Assembly: GCA_933822405.4 (NCBI GenBank)
Contig: CAKOGP040001787.1
Location: 1 to 18,509 of the forward strand
DNA: 18,509 bases
From: Cylindrotheca closterium
Lineage: Eukaryota; Bacillariophyta; Bacillariophyceae; Bacillariales; Bacillariaceae
Direction: 5' to 3'
Below are positions 16,949-18,509 of the stretch, one piece after another. Each line of letters opens with the position of its first letter. Position 1 is the stretch's first letter. A model generated the notes under the pieces. The model did not search any database. It had not been told where the DNA came from and saw only the letters and a list, made by a program, of their open reading frames with translations. Position numbers and translations under genes: made by a program.

Positions 16949-18010
16949 ATGGCAGGAAGAGGACCGCCAGGAAGTGGCGAGCAAATGCCTATGTTTCAGA
17001 CATCTCAACCTGTAAGTTTATTATATTTGTTTCAATCATTGTTGTGCTTGCAATATGCAGGAATCTGATCACCACATGTCATGGTTGGGTCGCCTTTTTA
17101 CTTCCTACTTCCACTGTTGTAGGACGCTGTAACAAGCGGGAATTTCAATGCACTTGATCTCGATGATCTGTTTGTTGACTGCTATTTTGATGTTCCAGGT
17201 ATGCCAAATAATGGCGCAGCCAATTCAGCTTCGGCATCTCCGGTTCCAGCGGCTCCACCAGCGAGTGCTGGTGATGCAGCCGGTTCCGGTGGAACACATA
17301 AGAGAACAGCTTCCGATGCCGATTTGGACGACGAGGGTGGTAACAAGGAGCTAACAGCAAAGCAAAAGCTAGAAAGGCGTGAAAGAAATAGAGAGCACGC
17401 AAAGCGTAGTCGACTTCGAAAGAAGTTCCTTCTTGAAAGTTTGCAGGAGCAGATTCATGCTTTGCAAGAGCAGATGGAGAATTTGAAGGGAGCAATCAAG
17501 AAAGAATTACCTCACAAGGCTGACGTAATCATCAACGGTATATGCGGTGACAATGAAAAGTATACACCTCTTCCTATGCCAAGCGGATTTGGCCCAGTCA
17601 AGACTCTGATGGAACCAGATTTTCGTCTTATGTCCGCGCTATCCGGATCCCAACAGAACTTTGCCATCAGTGACCCTACTCTTCCAGACAATCCTATCGT
17701 CTACGTATCACAGGGATTCCTCGATCTGACAGGATACACTCTGGACCAAGTTTTGGGAAGAAATTGTAGATTCCTTCAGGGTCCGGGGACCGATCAAAGC
17801 GCTGTGGATGTCATCCGGAAGGGAATCAAGGAGGGAATTGACACTTCTGTATGCTTATTGAACTACAAGGCAGATGGAACTCCCTTCTGGAATCAGTTCT
17901 TTGTTGCCGCTCTTCGGGATGCTGCAAACAATGTTGTGAACTACGTCGGGGTACAGTGTGAGGTTTCGAAAGCAGTGGTTGAAAAACACATGGGAGAGAA
18001 AAAGAAGTAA
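16949..18010 (+). CDS. Aureochrome (bZIP-LOV blue-light transcription factor)
   Basis: Exons 16949-17011 and 17123-18010 join in frame to give 316 residues. An in-frame TAG four codons before the ATG fixes the start. The N-terminus holds an acidic patch (NALDLDDLFVDCYFD, about 30-44) and a Pro/Ala-rich linker. The bZIP follows: basic region with N-x7-R in NREHAKRSR (Asn110, Arg118), then a zipper of roughly 40 residues. The LOV domain (about 195-305) has GRNCRFLQGPGTDQ with the photoactive Cys236, which forms the flavin adduct under blue light. It also has FMN-contacting residues Asn268 (LNYKADGTPFW), Asn278 (FWNQFF) and Gln299 (YVGVQCEV). The bZIP-before-LOV order defines aureochromes, nuclear light-regulated factors of stramenopiles. 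The short N-terminus suggests an AUREO1b/1c-like rather than 1a-like member, but subtype cannot be settled by eye. All key residues are present. Confidence 0.95.
17012..17122 (+). other. Intron of the aureochrome gene (111 nt)
   Basis: The donor is CCT|GTAAGT and the acceptor TTGTAG|GAC. Removal keeps phase 0 and joins ...FQTSQP to DAVTSGNF.... A nearer AG (ATGCAG at about 17060) would put exon 2 out of frame, so the later acceptor is preferred. Use of both acceptors is possible. Confidence 0.82.
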
Positions 18011-18509
18011 TTATTGTTTGTATTTAAAAGTCTATTGTAATTGGAAACAGTAAAATCTAGTAGCTACCTGCAGCGTGGCATCGACCTAGTTAGAAGAGAA
18101 AAGTAGCATCAACTGCTCGTGCGGGTTCAACAGATTGTTCAATGGCGGCCATCCAGAAAGTTTTATTTTGTCCGCACTTTCTACGAGTCGCGCCGTAAGA
18201 AAACCACGCAAAATTCGTGGCCCGTGTAGGCTAACTACGGCGCGAAAACCGTTTGGTCTTGGAAAATTAATTCCCGGAAATGTAGTGTTAGTGGTTATAG
18301 ACTGTGTAACATTTAGAAAGGGCGTTCGTATAATTATGATAACTGTGTTGATACGTCTGTCTGTCCAAAAAACAGAACGTGAAGCTTAACGTGACAACGT
18401 TGTGCTCCTGGCTCTCCTCGTAGAGAGAGCGTACTAGTGCGTTGATGTAGCTACTGTTGGACATGATAGACGGTGATTGATATTGCTAATGGGGTGTATT
18501 TACGGGGGT
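18011..18509. other. Aureochrome 3' flank, no supported gene
   Basis: No gene is supported. The 18135-18389 open stretch begins with TTG and has no recognisable motif. It contains the inverted repeat at 18188-18245. The right end may enter the flank of an off-window gene. Confidence 0.45.
18188..18245. repeat. Perfect 10-bp inverted repeat with nested stem
   Basis: TCGCGCCGTA (18188-18197) and TACGGCGCGA (18236-18245) are exact complements. Inside lies a second inverted pair, CCACG (18204-18208) and CGTGG (18216-18220). The right arm read on the minus strand gives TTTTCGCGCC, which matches the E2F consensus (TTTSGCGC). It could be a structured RNA element, a small TIR, or a pair of promoter sites. 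Confidence 0.6.

Noticed and set aside
16858..17157. A 99-codon frame across the aureochrome start and intron
   Set aside because: It starts with GTG and overlaps exon 1 in another frame. The spliced aureochrome explains the region better.
18135..18389. An 84-codon frame at the right end
   Set aside because: It starts with TTG, has no motif, and overlaps the inverted repeat.
1..18509. A CRISPR array, operon or bacterial defence island
   Set aside because: No regularly spaced repeats are present, genes are monocistronic on both strands, and several have spliceosomal introns.

Overview
The window looks like nuclear DNA of a diatom (a photosynthetic stramenopile), probably a pennate species. 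The strongest reason is a two-exon aureochrome (bZIP plus LOV blue-light receptor) at 16949-18010, a family known only from stramenopiles. Supporting signs are short GT-AG introns (74, 84 and 111 nt), two proteins whose N-termini resemble diatom plastid presequences, a class II CPD photolyase, a eukaryotic tRNA-Glu, and a broken Ty1/copia retroelement of the kind common in diatoms. The species cannot be named from sequence alone.

Layout. 1-4.83 kb: a partial, broken Ty1/copia-like retrotransposon on the + strand, in the order gag remnant, protease, integrase, chromodomain-like stretch, reverse transcriptase, RNase H. Its 5' end lies outside the window and no 3' LTR can be shown. 4.96-6.1 kb: a decayed + strand gene of the MalE-like extracellular solute-binding protein family, with internal stops and a frameshift. 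6309-6380: tRNA-Glu(UUC) on the - strand. 6568-8235 (-): class II CPD photolyase. 8669-9912 (+): a Qa-SNARE (syntaxin) with one intron and no visible membrane anchor. 9.9-10.9 kb: a long spacer leading to a bZIP transcription factor (10883-11974, +). 12427-12849 (-): a small protein with one intron, probably a mitochondrial complex I NDUFB10/PDSW-like subunit. 13153-13827 (-): a YchJ/SEC-C protein with a plastid-type leader. 14307-16661 (-): a 784-residue pentatricopeptide repeat protein with an N-terminal leader. 16949-18010 (+): aureochrome, divergent from the PPR gene across a 287-bp promoter. The last 0.5 kb has no supported gene but carries a perfect 10-bp inverted repeat.

The genes do not form an operon or an obvious single pathway. 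One theme recurs: light and organelles. The window holds a light-driven DNA repair enzyme, a blue-light-regulated transcription factor, a second bZIP factor, and two or three predicted organelle proteins. I see no evidence that this is more than chance neighbourhood. Sequence-level oddities include a TACTGTA motif that recurs in nearly every intergenic spacer and seems absent from the genes, a hairpin over the bZIP stop codon, the anchorless SNARE, and the solute-binding-protein pseudogene next to the retroelement. I did not find a clearly new multi-gene system.
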